Source: a virus. From it: a stretch of DNA of 40,521 nucleotides. The notes under the pieces were generated by a model, which ran no database searches, was not told the origin of the DNA, and saw only the letters and a program-made list of their open reading frames with translations. Shown here piece after piece: positions 16,842 to 23,613 of the stretch; the stretch's first letter is position 1, and the number at the start of each line of letters is the position of its first letter. Location: positions 1-40,521 of the IMG/VR virus record IMGVR_UViG_3300025000_000220; one strand, written 5' to 3'. The position numbers and the translations under genes were made by a program.

Positions 16842-17906
16842 ATGGAATTAGTTGTGCTTAACACTGATCTTGAACCCATTCATATTTTAGATTCTTTTGG
16901 ATCTTTAATATGGACAAACAGATATTCAACATATGGCGATTTTGAAATTTTTACGCCATTTGAAACTAGTTTATTAGCCTTTTTACAAGCCGATAATTAC
17001 TTAACATTATCCGACACGACTATGATAATCGAAGATGTAGAAATTCTTTCCGATCCTGAAGAGGGCAATAAATTAAAGGTTACAGGAAGATCTCTAGAAT
17101 CAATATTAGATCGAAGAATTGTCTGGGGACAAGTAATTTTAAATGGTAATTTTCAAACTGAGATCGAAAGACTTCTTAACGAGAATGCCATTGATCCAAC
17201 TGATCCTTATCGAAAAATAAATCGTTTGATTTTTGAGGAATCAGTCGATCCAGCAATTACTAGTTTGGCTGTTTCTGGTCAATATGATGGAGAGTATATC
17301 TATGATGTTATCCAAACACTATGTACAGAACGCAACATTGGTTTTAAGATATCATTAACTGAAACCGGAGACTTTTCATTTAAACTATATTCTGGGTCGG
17401 ATCGTTCATATGAACAAACTGATAATCCATTTGTCATCTTTTCGCATAAATATGATAATCTTGGAAGCACTAACTACAAAGAATCTAAAAAAGATTCTAA
17501 GACTACTATTCTTGTAACTGGAGAAGGTGATCCTTTAACTCGGTTAGAGGTGGTAGTTGAAAATTCAGTAGAACCAAAAACAGATCTTGACCGACGTGAG
17601 ATGTATGATGATGCCAGTGATATTTCACAAACTACTTCTGAAGGAACTCTGTTAGAGGAAGTCTATATTCTTGAATTAACTCAAAGAGGACGTGAAAAGT
17701 TATCTGAAAAAGTCATTATTCAGCTATTCGATGGACAAATAGAAGCTACAAGTATGTATGCATATGATGTTGACTTCTTTATGGGCGATATTGTTCAACT
17801 TGAAAATGAGTATGGTCTTCAGGGTCGTGCTCAGGTTACAGAACTTATTCGTTTCCAGGATTTATCCGGAGAAAATACGCGTCCGACATTCACACAAATC
17901 ATTTAA
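16842..17906 (+). CDS. Tail hub protein, ReqiPepy6 Gp37-like (Tal-type)
   Basis: 354 residues beginning ELVVLNTDLEPIHILDSFGS with LIWTNRYSTYGDFEIFTP, the signature of the Siphovirus Gp37-like family that forms the tail-tip baseplate hub. KVTGRSLESILDRRIVW lies near residue 80. The middle has a gp27-like fold pattern (EYIYDVIQTLCTERNIGFKI, SFKLYSGSDRS), and the end FFMGDIVQLENEYGLQGRAQ closes the barrel. There is no obvious peptidase extension, so this is the short form of the hub. GAAGGAG lies at 16829-16835. Confidence 0.82.
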   Translation: MELVVLNTDLEPIHILDSFGSLIWTNRYSTYGDFEIFTPFETSLLAFLQADNYLTLSDTTMIIEDVEILSDPEEGNKLKVTGRSLESILDRRIVWGQVILNGNFQTEIERLLNENAIDPTDPYRKINRLIFEESVDPAITSLAVSGQYDGEYIYDVIQTLCTERNIGFKISLTETGDFSFKLYSGSDRSYEQTDNPFVIFSHKYDNLGSTNYKESKKDSKTTILVTGEGDPLTRLEVVVENSVEPKTDLDRREMYDDASDISQTTSEGTLLEEVYILELTQRGREKLSEKVIIQLFDGQIEATSMYAYDVDFFMGDIVQLENEYGLQGRAQVTELIRFQDLSGENTRPTFTQII

Positions 17907-17922
17907 AGAAAGGAATTAATAA

Positions 17923-19260
17923 GTGGCTATTACCTCTGGTTTCTTCAATTCGCTTAGTGGCGACAGAAAATATAACGCTAGTCAACTATCTTCTTTATTT
18001 GATGGTATCATTACTGATGGCGTTTTTATGTCTATCGGGACAGCTTTAGTAGTAACCCCGAATACCGGAATGAATGTTAATGTTGGTATCGGTCGTGCTT
18101 GGTTTAACAAGTCATGGCTTGATAACGATTCAGTTGCAATCGTTGCTTTGGATTTATCTGAAGTAGTATTAGATCGTATCGATATTATTGCCGTTGAAAT
18201 GAATTCTGATGATGCGGTTAGACTAAATACGATTAAGTACATTAAGGGAACTCCTGGAAGCACCCCTAGTGCTCCAACATTAACGAATACTGATTTTATA
18301 CATCAGTATCCATTGGCACATATTTATGTAGCAGCTAATATCACAGCTGTTACTGCTCCGATGATAACAAATAAAGTCGGTACCGTCGACTGCCCATTTA
18401 TCACAGGCATTATCGAGTCCATTGACACTGCTACCTTACTTGGGCAACTTGAGGCTGATTTTGAAGTTTGGTTCGACGAAATGAAAGACCAATTATCAAC
18501 TGATGCTGCTGGTAATCTCCAAGCACAAATTGATGCTCTTCCAACTAAAGCTAGTTCTGAAGAAGTTGCTGCTGGTACGGACGATTTTAAATATATTACG
18601 GCAAAAGGTCTTGCTGACAGTGGAGCACTAATCAGTAGTTGGAGTCCAGAAAATATGGCCTCTGAATCTGCATTTCTAGCATTAACAACTGCATATCAAG
18701 ATTTAGTACCTGCTCCTGTATCTGGCGTATACCGAGTTGACTATATCGAATTATCGAATGAGGACGCTACGGTTGGTACGGATTTCTTCTTTAAACTTGT
18801 TAGAAGTGCCACTGACTATACTATTGTACAGATTTTCTTGAATGCTGGAGAACGATTAAAACTTAAGTTTCCATTCAATCTCAGCACAGTCACAAAGATT
18901 CAAGCTAAGGTTGGAGCAACTTGTGGTTCGCATGCTGTTGCGGCTTATGGCCCATGGGAAGGTTTGGCTGCTGTTCTTAATTTTACAGGGACGGCTTGGT
19001 CTACCCTTCTTACGGCCTCTGCAAAATCGTACCTTGAAGGACTGCTCATTGTCAATAATGAACTAACGACCCAAACAGTTAGTTACCGTGTTATAGATGG
19101 TAGTTCTAATGTGAAGATGACCGAGTCAAAGACTTTAAGTCAGGGCTCGGCATGGTTTATTGAACCTGCCATATCACTTCCAATTGGGTATTTGGTACAA
19201 GTTAAACAGGGCGCCGCAGATAAAGCGGGATCAGCATATCTCACATATAAGGAGTCATAG
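17923..19260 (+). CDS. Baseplate / receptor-binding protein
   Basis: 445 residues from GTG 17923 behind AAAGGAA. The N-terminal 170 residues (AITSGFFNSLSGDRKYNASQ, then LFDGIITDGVFMSIG, GIGRAWFNKSWLDND, YPLAHIYVAANIT) are a conserved virion-attachment region seen in phage baseplate proteins. FEVWFDEMKDQLSTDAAGNL begins a helical neck, and the C-terminal half is a beta-rich, likely host-binding part. This is a plausible adsorption determinant. The strong AAGGAG within its final codons serves the next gene. Confidence 0.75.
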   Translation: MAITSGFFNSLSGDRKYNASQLSSLFDGIITDGVFMSIGTALVVTPNTGMNVNVGIGRAWFNKSWLDNDSVAIVALDLSEVVLDRIDIIAVEMNSDDAVRLNTIKYIKGTPGSTPSAPTLTNTDFIHQYPLAHIYVAANITAVTAPMITNKVGTVDCPFITGIIESIDTATLLGQLEADFEVWFDEMKDQLSTDAAGNLQAQIDALPTKASSEEVAAGTDDFKYITAKGLADSGALISSWSPENMASESAFLALTTAYQDLVPAPVSGVYRVDYIELSNEDATVGTDFFFKLVRSATDYTIVQIFLNAGERLKLKFPFNLSTVTKIQAKVGATCGSHAVAAYGPWEGLAAVLNFTGTAWSTLLTASAKSYLEGLLIVNNELTTQTVSYRVIDGSSNVKMTESKTLSQGSAWFIEPAISLPIGYLVQVKQGAADKAGSAYLTYKES

Positions 19261-19261
19261 C

Positions 19262-20023
19262 ATGGTAAATTATAACTTACTATATTTTGACCGTTCCTGG
19301 CTTCTCATTTCGATTTGGGAACTCGCTCTAAATAGAATTACCCGTTTTATTCAAGGTGTATTATCAGGTCTTGTTGATAAAATAAGGCATTTTAACAAAG
19401 TCGGAGACTTTATAGTTCCTGCCAAAAGTTTGATGATGCTAGCGTCTACATCGTATTCTAATAGTTCTGGAACACTTTCATGGACGCATACTGTAGATGG
19501 TGGAACCGACTGTTTGATTGTTTTTGTAAATTTTGGAAATAATGGTGCTGTTCCAGTAGCAACTTTTGGGGCAGCAAGTCTTGATTGTTCAAATACCTTT
19601 ATTAATGGAACTACTGCATTTAGAACTGGAGTACTATTTTTAAAGAATCCACCTGCTGGATCAGGAACAATTACAATTACATCAAGCGGTGCAAATTCTG
19701 GTAGGGGTTTTGCTACGAATTGGGTCGGCACTCAAGAGGCACCTTTCAGAGGTTATTCTTCCACAGTTGCTGCTCCTGGGGCATCTACCAATCTTACCCC
19801 AACGTCGGCTGCGGAGGATGTGATTCTTGACGTTCTTGGAATTAATCAAGTTACAGGAACTCCTGGTTCAGGACAAGTAGCTTTACTTAGTCAATATCCG
19901 AGTTCTGGAATTACCATATCTGTATCAAGAAAACCTGGATTAGCTGGAGCAACCCCTATGAGTTGGACTTTTAATTCTGGAGCATACGCTAATCATTTTG
20001 CCATAGCCCTTAAAGGTTCTTAA
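19262..20023 (+). CDS. Tail-tip beta-sandwich protein, putative adhesin
   Basis: 253 residues from ATG 19262, chosen because AAGGAG at 19249-19254 has seven-base spacing. The in-frame ATG at 19160 lies inside the previous gene. An N-terminal aromatic/helical segment (YFDRSWLLISIWELALNRIT) probably anchors it. Residues from about 60 are Gly/Ser/Thr-rich beta strands (SSGTLSWTHTVDGGTDCLIV, NPPAGSGTITITSSG) resembling jelly-roll carbohydrate-binding domains, ending ANHFAIALKGS. The role in host binding is inferred from position and composition only. Confidence 0.65.
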   Translation: MVNYNLLYFDRSWLLISIWELALNRITRFIQGVLSGLVDKIRHFNKVGDFIVPAKSLMMLASTSYSNSSGTLSWTHTVDGGTDCLIVFVNFGNNGAVPVATFGAASLDCSNTFINGTTAFRTGVLFLKNPPAGSGTITITSSGANSGRGFATNWVGTQEAPFRGYSSTVAAPGASTNLTPTSAAEDVILDVLGINQVTGTPGSGQVALLSQYPSSGITISVSRKPGLAGATPMSWTFNSGAYANHFAIALKGS

Positions 20024-20025
20024 CC

Positions 20026-20040
20026 TCTCTTGAAAGGAGA
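20026..20040 (+). promoter_or_regulatory. Ribosome-site hairpin TCTCTT-GAA-AGGAGA (endolysin)
   Basis: The six bases TCTCTT can pair with AGGAGA (one G-U pair) across a GAA loop, placing the Shine-Dalgarno bases inside the stem. It precedes the endolysin ATG at 20045. The same element recurs at 23229, 23595, 30320 and 36222, with a covarying form at 34114. Confidence 0.6.
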
Positions 20041-20044
20041 ATAA

Positions 20045-21067
20045 ATGGGAATAAAACTAAATCAGTTTAAGTATCGTATTATTGATGTTAGTCAGTACCA
20101 GGGAAAAATCGATTGGGTAAAACTTGCCTCTCGGTGTGAAGGTGTTGTGATCAGGATCGGTTATGGTAATACAATTGATCCTCGCTTCATCGAGAATATC
20201 ACTCAAGCAGCTAGGATCGCTGGTCTGGATATCTACGTATATTTCTATTCAGACTACTACAGTAATTGGTACTTTAAAGGCACTGCAGCATTTGGAATGT
20301 CCGATGCGGAATGGGGCCTAAAACAGGCCAATAACTGTTGGGAATGGATGCAGCCATGGGCATCTCGTATCAAAGCTGTATTTCTTGATATTGAGCCCCT
20401 TATGGGCGCAAAACCTGAAGATCTAAAAGCCCTGAATTTGCACAATGAGCAACCATCGATCCACGCTAATCGAATTAATCGAACCTTCTTAGAACGTCTT
20501 GATATTCTCAAAATCAAGAACGGTATCTACGCAAGTCTTGGTTGGCTTAGTTGGTTCTGGTCTTGGTTCCGCGATCGTATGCTGTGGGTAGCCTGGTATC
20601 CTTTCCGTAGTGCGGACGTTGATGCCGATGACGTAATCTATATGTGCAAGAAAAATGGATGGATAATTCCACCCAGTCTTTGGCAGTTTGCTCAGGACGG
20701 AGATCAAGATGATGACGGCGATAGTGACGGCATTACTTGGTTCGGCACACAGAGTTCAGATCTTGATATGAGTGGTTGGATTGGTACAGATGCTCAGTAT
20801 ATCGAGTTGTCTGGTAGGAATAGCGTAATAGTACCTACTCCTGAACCAGAAGAACCTGAAAATGCTCCGGGGCATTATCGTATTACCGCACAACCGTATC
20901 TATTTATCCGAGCGAATCCTATTGCTGATGTGACATCGAAGAAACTTGGTCAGTATTATCCTGGCACCGAAGTATTTGTCTCGTTAGTTAATGGCGATTG
21001 GGGAATGGTTGCTAATCAAAATCATTTTATTTATCTCGGATTTGCAGAAAAAATTCTAACTGATTAA
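20045..21067 (+). CDS. Endolysin, GH25 muramidase with SH3b-like C-terminus
   Basis: 340 residues with no signal peptide, so export depends on the holin. Residues 10-250 are a GH25 lysozyme domain cutting the MurNAc-GlcNAc bond of peptidoglycan: IIDVSQYQGKIDW with Asp14, VVIRIGYG, and AVFLDIEP with the catalytic Asp115/Glu117 pair. An acidic insert, DGDQDDDGDSDG at about residues 218-229, looks like a calcium loop. Residues about 275-340 are SH3b-like (HYRITAQPYLFIRANPI, YPGTEVFVSLVNGDWGMV) for wall binding. The start follows a hairpin ribosome site. Confidence 0.93.
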   Translation: MGIKLNQFKYRIIDVSQYQGKIDWVKLASRCEGVVIRIGYGNTIDPRFIENITQAARIAGLDIYVYFYSDYYSNWYFKGTAAFGMSDAEWGLKQANNCWEWMQPWASRIKAVFLDIEPLMGAKPEDLKALNLHNEQPSIHANRINRTFLERLDILKIKNGIYASLGWLSWFWSWFRDRMLWVAWYPFRSADVDADDVIYMCKKNGWIIPPSLWQFAQDGDQDDDGDSDGITWFGTQSSDLDMSGWIGTDAQYIELSGRNSVIVPTPEPEEPENAPGHYRITAQPYLFIRANPIADVTSKKLGQYYPGTEVFVSLVNGDWGMVANQNHFIYLGFAEKILTD

Positions 21068-21105
21068 AGGAGGAAACATAAGATTGTGAGGAGACAAAAA
21101 ACGAA

Positions 21106-21468
21106 ATGGACGGACTATCAGAAAAGGATATGCTAACCATCATTATAACAATAGTAGGCAGCATATTGGCGTCTTCTGGTTTTTGGCTCTTTATTATTAA
21201 AATGCTTGAAAAAAAAGATGTCAAAACCGAAGTATTAATCGGTCTAGCACATGACCGCATTATATTCTTAGGAATGTCATACATCAATCGTGGTTCTATT
21301 TCTCGCGATGAATATGAGAATTTGCATGACTATTTATACGCCCCTTATGTAAAAATGGGTGGAAATGGTTGTGCAAAACGAATCATGATGGATGTTGACA
21401 AACTTCCAATCAGTTCCGATGGTTGTTGGACAAGTAATAAAAAGGAGAGTAAAATTGATTTTCAATAA
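21106..21468 (+). CDS. Small membrane protein of the lysis cassette
   Basis: 120 residues with one N-terminal membrane segment (about residues 8-31, MLTIIITIVGSILASSGFWL) and a cytoplasmic part containing AHDRIIFLGMSYINRGSIS and DEYENLHDYLYAPY. This second block is common to proteins next to phage holins, where a second membrane protein may modulate lysis timing. Two ribosome sites lie upstream (AAAGGAGG at 21066-21073 and GAGGAG at 21088-21093), the nearer one being the likely driver. The end overlaps the holin start by 14 bases. Confidence 0.75.
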   Translation: MDGLSEKDMLTIIITIVGSILASSGFWLFIIKMLEKKDVKTEVLIGLAHDRIIFLGMSYINRGSISRDEYENLHDYLYAPYVKMGGNGCAKRIMMDVDKLPISSDGCWTSNKKESKIDFQ

Positions 21469-21928
21469 TAAGCTTTATAACGTTCTAAAATTCATCGCTT
21501 TGATCTTTCTTCCTGCATTTGGTGCATTCTACTTCGCTATGGCTGAGATGTATAATCTTCCATATCCTGAGCAAGTAGTGGGCACTCTAGCTGCTGTTGA
21601 TGCCTTTCTAGGCGTTCTACTTGGTATTAGTACTGCTAACTATAACAAGCAAGTCAGCGCTCGTGGATATATGCTATCCAGTGAAGATGTTCTGCCTCCT
21701 ACACAAACTGTGACTTTTTATGATGTAATGAAGTGGGTTGCTCAACTTTTGATCCCGGCATTAGCCACTCTATATTTCGCTGTGGCAACCATTTGGCATA
21801 TTCCATCGCCCGAGTTAGTTGTTGGAACGCTTACCGCTATTGATGCTCTTATAGGAATGTTACTTGGCCTAAGTAGCGCGGCATACAACACAACTGCTCT
21901 CAATGCGGCTGGAAAAAATAAGGTCTAA
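21455..21928 (+). CDS. Holin, r1t-type with tandem duplication
   Basis: 157 residues from TTG 21455, selected because AAAGGAG at 21441-21447 is seven bases upstream; the in-frame ATG at 21392 lies within the preceding gene. The protein contains the same unit twice: LPAFGAFYFAMAEMYNLPYP with EQVVGTLAAVDAFLGVLLG near residues 19-58, and IPALATLYFAVATIWHIPSP with ELVVGTLTAIDALIGMLLG near residues 103-142. Each unit matches a whole r1t-type holin with two membrane segments. It forms membrane lesions that release the endolysin. The rare TTG start may limit its synthesis. Confidence 0.85.
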   Translation: MIFNNKLYNVLKFIALIFLPAFGAFYFAMAEMYNLPYPEQVVGTLAAVDAFLGVLLGISTANYNKQVSARGYMLSSEDVLPPTQTVTFYDVMKWVAQLLIPALATLYFAVATIWHIPSPELVVGTLTAIDALIGMLLGLSSAAYNTTALNAAGKNKV

Positions 21929-21929
21929 C

Positions 21930-21958
21930 TCGCAAGAATAACGTCTGTTATAATGAAA
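21930..21958 (+). promoter_or_regulatory. Phage promoter P1 (TCGC-box family)
   Basis: TCGCAAGAATAAC (21930-21942), six bases, then TATAAT (21949-21954) followed by GAAAG. The -10 is perfect for a sigma70-type consensus, but there is no TTGACA. It begins right after the holin stop and drives the gene at 21987. Confidence 0.8.
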
Positions 21959-21986
21959 GATAAATTCTTGAATGGGAGACAGCTAA

Positions 21987-22271
21987 ATGCAAACCACCAA
22001 AGAAGTCAAGAGAACTATTACTGATGAGATTGACAGAATTGTCAAAGAACTTGAAGGTATGAAACCAGAGAGTCCTGAATATGAGGCCAAAGTCAAACAA
22101 CTTAAAGTGTTGTGTGAAGCGAGAAGTTTAAAACCTGATCGCTTACTTAACACTGACGCGTTGATTGCTGGAGGAATTAATATTCTAGGTATCCTGCTGA
22201 TTCTGAACTTTGAGAAATTGAACGTTATGTCATCAAAGGCGATAGGATTCGTGATGAAGGGTCGTATGTAA
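21987..22271 (+). CDS. Hypothetical protein, charged coil plus membrane segment
   Basis: 94 residues. Residues 1-55 are a charged helical region (EVKRTITDEIDRIVKELEGM, then EYEAKVKQLKVLCEARSL). Residues about 57-75 (DALIAGGINILGILLILNF) form one membrane segment, and the short tail is basic. It has its own promoter and its own terminator (22302-22336), so it is a monocistronic unit. GGGAGA at 21973-21978 precedes the ATG. Function unknown. The basic tail after the membrane segment suggests N-terminus out or a re-entrant orientation, but this is weak. Confidence 0.75.
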   Translation: MQTTKEVKRTITDEIDRIVKELEGMKPESPEYEAKVKQLKVLCEARSLKPDRLLNTDALIAGGINILGILLILNFEKLNVMSSKAIGFVMKGRM

Positions 22272-22301
22272 CTATACGCCTTCCACAAGAAATATGCTTT
22301 G

Positions 22302-22336
22302 AAAAGAGATGCCAATTACATGGTGTCTCTTTTTTC
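22302..22336 (+). terminator. Intrinsic terminator
   Basis: AAAGAGATGCCA (22303-22314) pairs with TGGTGTCTCTTT (22321-22332) around a six-base loop, followed by more T residues. It ends the 21987 unit four bases before promoter P2. Confidence 0.85.
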
Positions 22337-22339
22337 TCC

Positions 22340-22368
22340 TCGCGGAAAAAACATCCCCTATAATGAAA
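22340..22368 (+). promoter_or_regulatory. Phage promoter P2 (TCGC-box family)
   Basis: TCGCGGAAAAAAC (22340-22352), six bases, TATAAT (22359-22364), then GAAAC. Spacing from box to -10 is the same as in the other six copies. Confidence 0.78.
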
Positions 22369-22395
22369 CATAATTCATAAATAGGAGAGATTCTA

Positions 22396-22545
22396 ATGAA
22401 AAAAATTATTGCTCTTAACACAAAGATCAGAAACTTTGAATTAAGACCAGGAATACGATTACTTGCAATGGTAGTAGCTTTAATAGCTATTACTATCGGT
22501 ACTCTTATCACCTTGTACTTAGTCGTAGCTGGAATTTTGCAATAG
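22396..22545 (+). CDS. Small membrane protein (49 aa)
   Basis: An ATG at 22396 follows AGGAGAG at 22383-22389 and gives 49 residues ending at TAG 22543-22545. A basic N-terminal half (MKKIIALNTKIRNFELRPGI) is followed by one membrane segment (LAMVVALIAITIGTLITLYL, about residues 23-46). Promoter P2 lies 30 bases upstream. The short length and clear promoter, ribosome site and membrane segment support a real gene. Function unknown. Confidence 0.65.
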   Translation: MKKIIALNTKIRNFELRPGIRLLAMVVALIAITIGTLITLYLVVAGILQ

Positions 22546-22590
22546 AGATATTTAAGCATTAACTCAAAAATAAGAATTGGTTCGAAGGTA

Positions 22591-22622
22591 GAATATTAAG
22601 GAAACTTAGTATTCTTCTTTTC
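22591..22622 (+). terminator. Intrinsic terminator with GAAA loop
   Basis: GAATATTAAG (22591-22600) pairs with CTTAGTATTC (22605-22614, one G-U) around a GAAA loop, followed by TTCTTTTC. It closes the 22396 unit and abuts promoter P3. No gene is seen in 22546-22692. Confidence 0.82.
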
Positions 22623-22624
22623 TC

Positions 22625-22653
22625 TCGCAGAAATAACATCTCTTATAATGAAA
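22625..22653 (+). promoter_or_regulatory. Phage promoter P3 (TCGC-box family)
   Basis: TCGCAGAAATAAC (22625-22637), six bases, TATAAT (22644-22649), then GAAAC. This copy equals the family consensus. Confidence 0.82.
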
Positions 22654-22692
22654 CTAATATAAAAATTTAATCATTTCAAAAGGAGATGTAAA

Positions 22693-22905
22693 ATGGAAGA
22701 CACAAATTTAAATGACAATGTTCGTGCTGGATTTGCTGTTAGTATAGCACTAGTTGTTCCTATCGTTTTAGGAGCAATAGTAATATCTAACGCAATTCAA
22801 CAAGTAATTGCCAAGAAAAAAATTGATCTGTTTGTACAAAATCATATCACCGTTGTTGATGGAATTTGCTATGTTAATTCAAAAGAAGAATCTACTGAAA
22901 AGTAG
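22693..22905 (+). CDS. Small membrane protein (70 aa)
   Basis: A short acidic N-terminus (MEDTNLNDNVRAG) is followed by a membrane segment at about residues 14-35 (FAVSIALVVPIVLGAIVISN), and a soluble C-terminal part containing IDLFVQNHITVVDGICYVNS. AAAGGAGA at 22679-22686 precedes the ATG. Promoter P3 is upstream and a terminator overlaps the last codons, making this a one-gene unit. N-out, C-in topology is likely from charge distribution. Function unknown. Confidence 0.72.
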   Translation: MEDTNLNDNVRAGFAVSIALVVPIVLGAIVISNAIQQVIAKKKIDLFVQNHITVVDGICYVNSKEESTEK

Positions 22906-22918
22906 ATTTCTTTTTTCT
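22886..22918 (+). terminator. Intrinsic terminator overlapping a stop codon
   Basis: AATCTACT (22889-22896) pairs with AGTAGATT (22901-22908) around a GAAA loop, and the stem can be extended with a one-base bulge, followed by CTTTTTTC. The stop TAG 22903-22905 is inside the 3' arm, so the hairpin serves coding and termination at once. Confidence 0.82.
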
Positions 22919-22919
22919 C

Positions 22920-22948
22920 TCGCAGAAATTACAAGGGTTATAATGAAA
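22920..22948 (+). promoter_or_regulatory. Phage promoter P4 (TCGC-box family)
   Basis: TCGCAGAAATTAC (22920-22932), six bases, TATAAT (22939-22944), then GAAAC. It drives the gene at 22982. Confidence 0.8.
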
Positions 22949-22981
22949 CACATATTAAAAATTCTAATAGGAGAAAATCTG

Positions 22982-23182
22982 ATGAATGAGAAACTTGTTG
23001 AATTGAAAAACAAAGCCGTAAGTTTTATTACGAGCGATGCTACAAAACAAACTGCAAAGATGATTGGCGAATACGTCGTCATCGGTGTAATTGGTATTGG
23101 AGTAACGCTTGCATGTAGAGCTGCTGGTAAAGCAATCAACGAAGCAATTTTGAACAATCAAGAACCCCCCGCTATTGAATAA
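22982..23182 (+). CDS. Small membrane protein (66 aa)
   Basis: The start at 22982 follows AGGAGA at 22969-22974. A longer in-frame version from 22808 would run through promoter P4 and is rejected. A helical N-terminus (MNEKLVELKNKAVSFITSDA) precedes a membrane segment at about residues 30-46 (EYVVIGVIGIGVTLACR) and a short tail. It is transcribed from P4. A GAAA-loop hairpin after it may terminate or attenuate read-through into 23248. Function unknown. Confidence 0.7.
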   Translation: MNEKLVELKNKAVSFITSDATKQTAKMIGEYVVIGVIGIGVTLACRAAGKAINEAILNNQEPPAIE

Positions 23183-23196
23183 ATATGGTTAAGACT

Positions 23197-23227
23197 GAAT
23201 GTTAAGGAAACTTAGCATTCTTTCTTT
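23197..23227 (+). terminator. GAAA-loop terminator or attenuator between two genes
   Basis: GAATGTTAAG (23197-23206) pairs with CTTAGCATTC (23211-23220, one G-U) around GAAA, then TTTCTTT. The sequence is nearly the same as the 22591 terminator, with a paired change in the stem. No promoter follows it, so the gene at 23248 depends on read-through. Confidence 0.78.
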
Positions 23228-23228
23228 G

Positions 23229-23243
23229 TCTCTTGAAAGGAGA
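23229..23243 (+). promoter_or_regulatory. Ribosome-site hairpin TCTCTT-GAA-AGGAGA
   Basis: This is an exact copy of the element at 20026, placed five bases before the ATG at 23248. Confidence 0.6.
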
Positions 23244-23247
23244 GAAA

Positions 23248-23520
23248 ATGAGTGACCAACCAATTAAAAAAACACAGTTCCAAAAAGCTATTGAAGTAAT
23301 GGAAAATGCGGATGAGCAACAAAAAATTAATATTGAGTTAAAAAAAGACAACGCCATATTATTTAAATCCATTACTAAACAGATTGCCGAAAATGGCAAA
23401 TTTGTAGCTGTTATTCGTGAAATCCTTAAAGAAGCTGAAAAGGGTGAGTATATCAAAACCTCATGGCTTGTTGGGAAAATTCGTGAAGTGCTGTCTGACT
23501 TACTATTCTCGCAGGATTAA
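23248..23520 (+). CDS. Hypothetical helical protein
   Basis: 90 residues from ATG 23248, preferred over 23233 because the latter overlaps the ribosome site. The protein is soluble, charged and helical: KTQFQKAIEVMENADEQQKI, then ILFKSITKQIAENGKFVAVI and VGKIREVLSDLLFSQD. It looks like a small coiled-coil protein. It lies between a hairpin and promoter P5, which overlaps its last codons. No family recognised. Confidence 0.65.
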   Translation: MSDQPIKKTQFQKAIEVMENADEQQKINIELKKDNAILFKSITKQIAENGKFVAVIREILKEAEKGEYIKTSWLVGKIREVLSDLLFSQD

Positions 23521-23537
23521 CATACCTTATAATGAAA
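23509..23537 (+). promoter_or_regulatory. Phage promoter P5 (TCGC-box family)
   Basis: TCGCAGGATTAAC (23509-23521), six bases, TATAAT (23528-23533), then GAAAG. The box lies inside the last codons of the preceding gene. It drives the 23614 gene through a structured leader. Confidence 0.78.
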
Positions 23538-23555
23538 GATATGGTACAGAACCAA

Positions 23556-23592
23556 ACCCTCGGAGAAAATAGTATTCGCAGGGTATATTTTT
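23556..23592 (+). terminator. Leader hairpin with U-run, candidate attenuator
   Basis: ACCCTCG (23556-23562) can pair with CGCAGGGT (23577-23584, one bulged base), followed by ATATTTTTTAT. It lies between P5 and the start of the 23614 gene, so it would act in the leader rather than at a gene end. Confidence 0.5.
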
Positions 23593-23594
23593 TA

Positions 23595-23609
23595 TCTCTT
23601 GAAAGGAGA
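23595..23609 (+). promoter_or_regulatory. Ribosome-site hairpin TCTCTT-GAA-AGGAGA
   Basis: Exact copy of the hairpin ribosome site, five bases upstream of ATG 23614. Confidence 0.6.
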
Positions 23610-23613
23610 CAAT

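Noticed and set aside
19262-20023. Diversity-generating retroelement target in the adhesin
   Set aside because: No reverse transcriptase gene, and no second copy of the 3' end with adenine-specific differences was seen.
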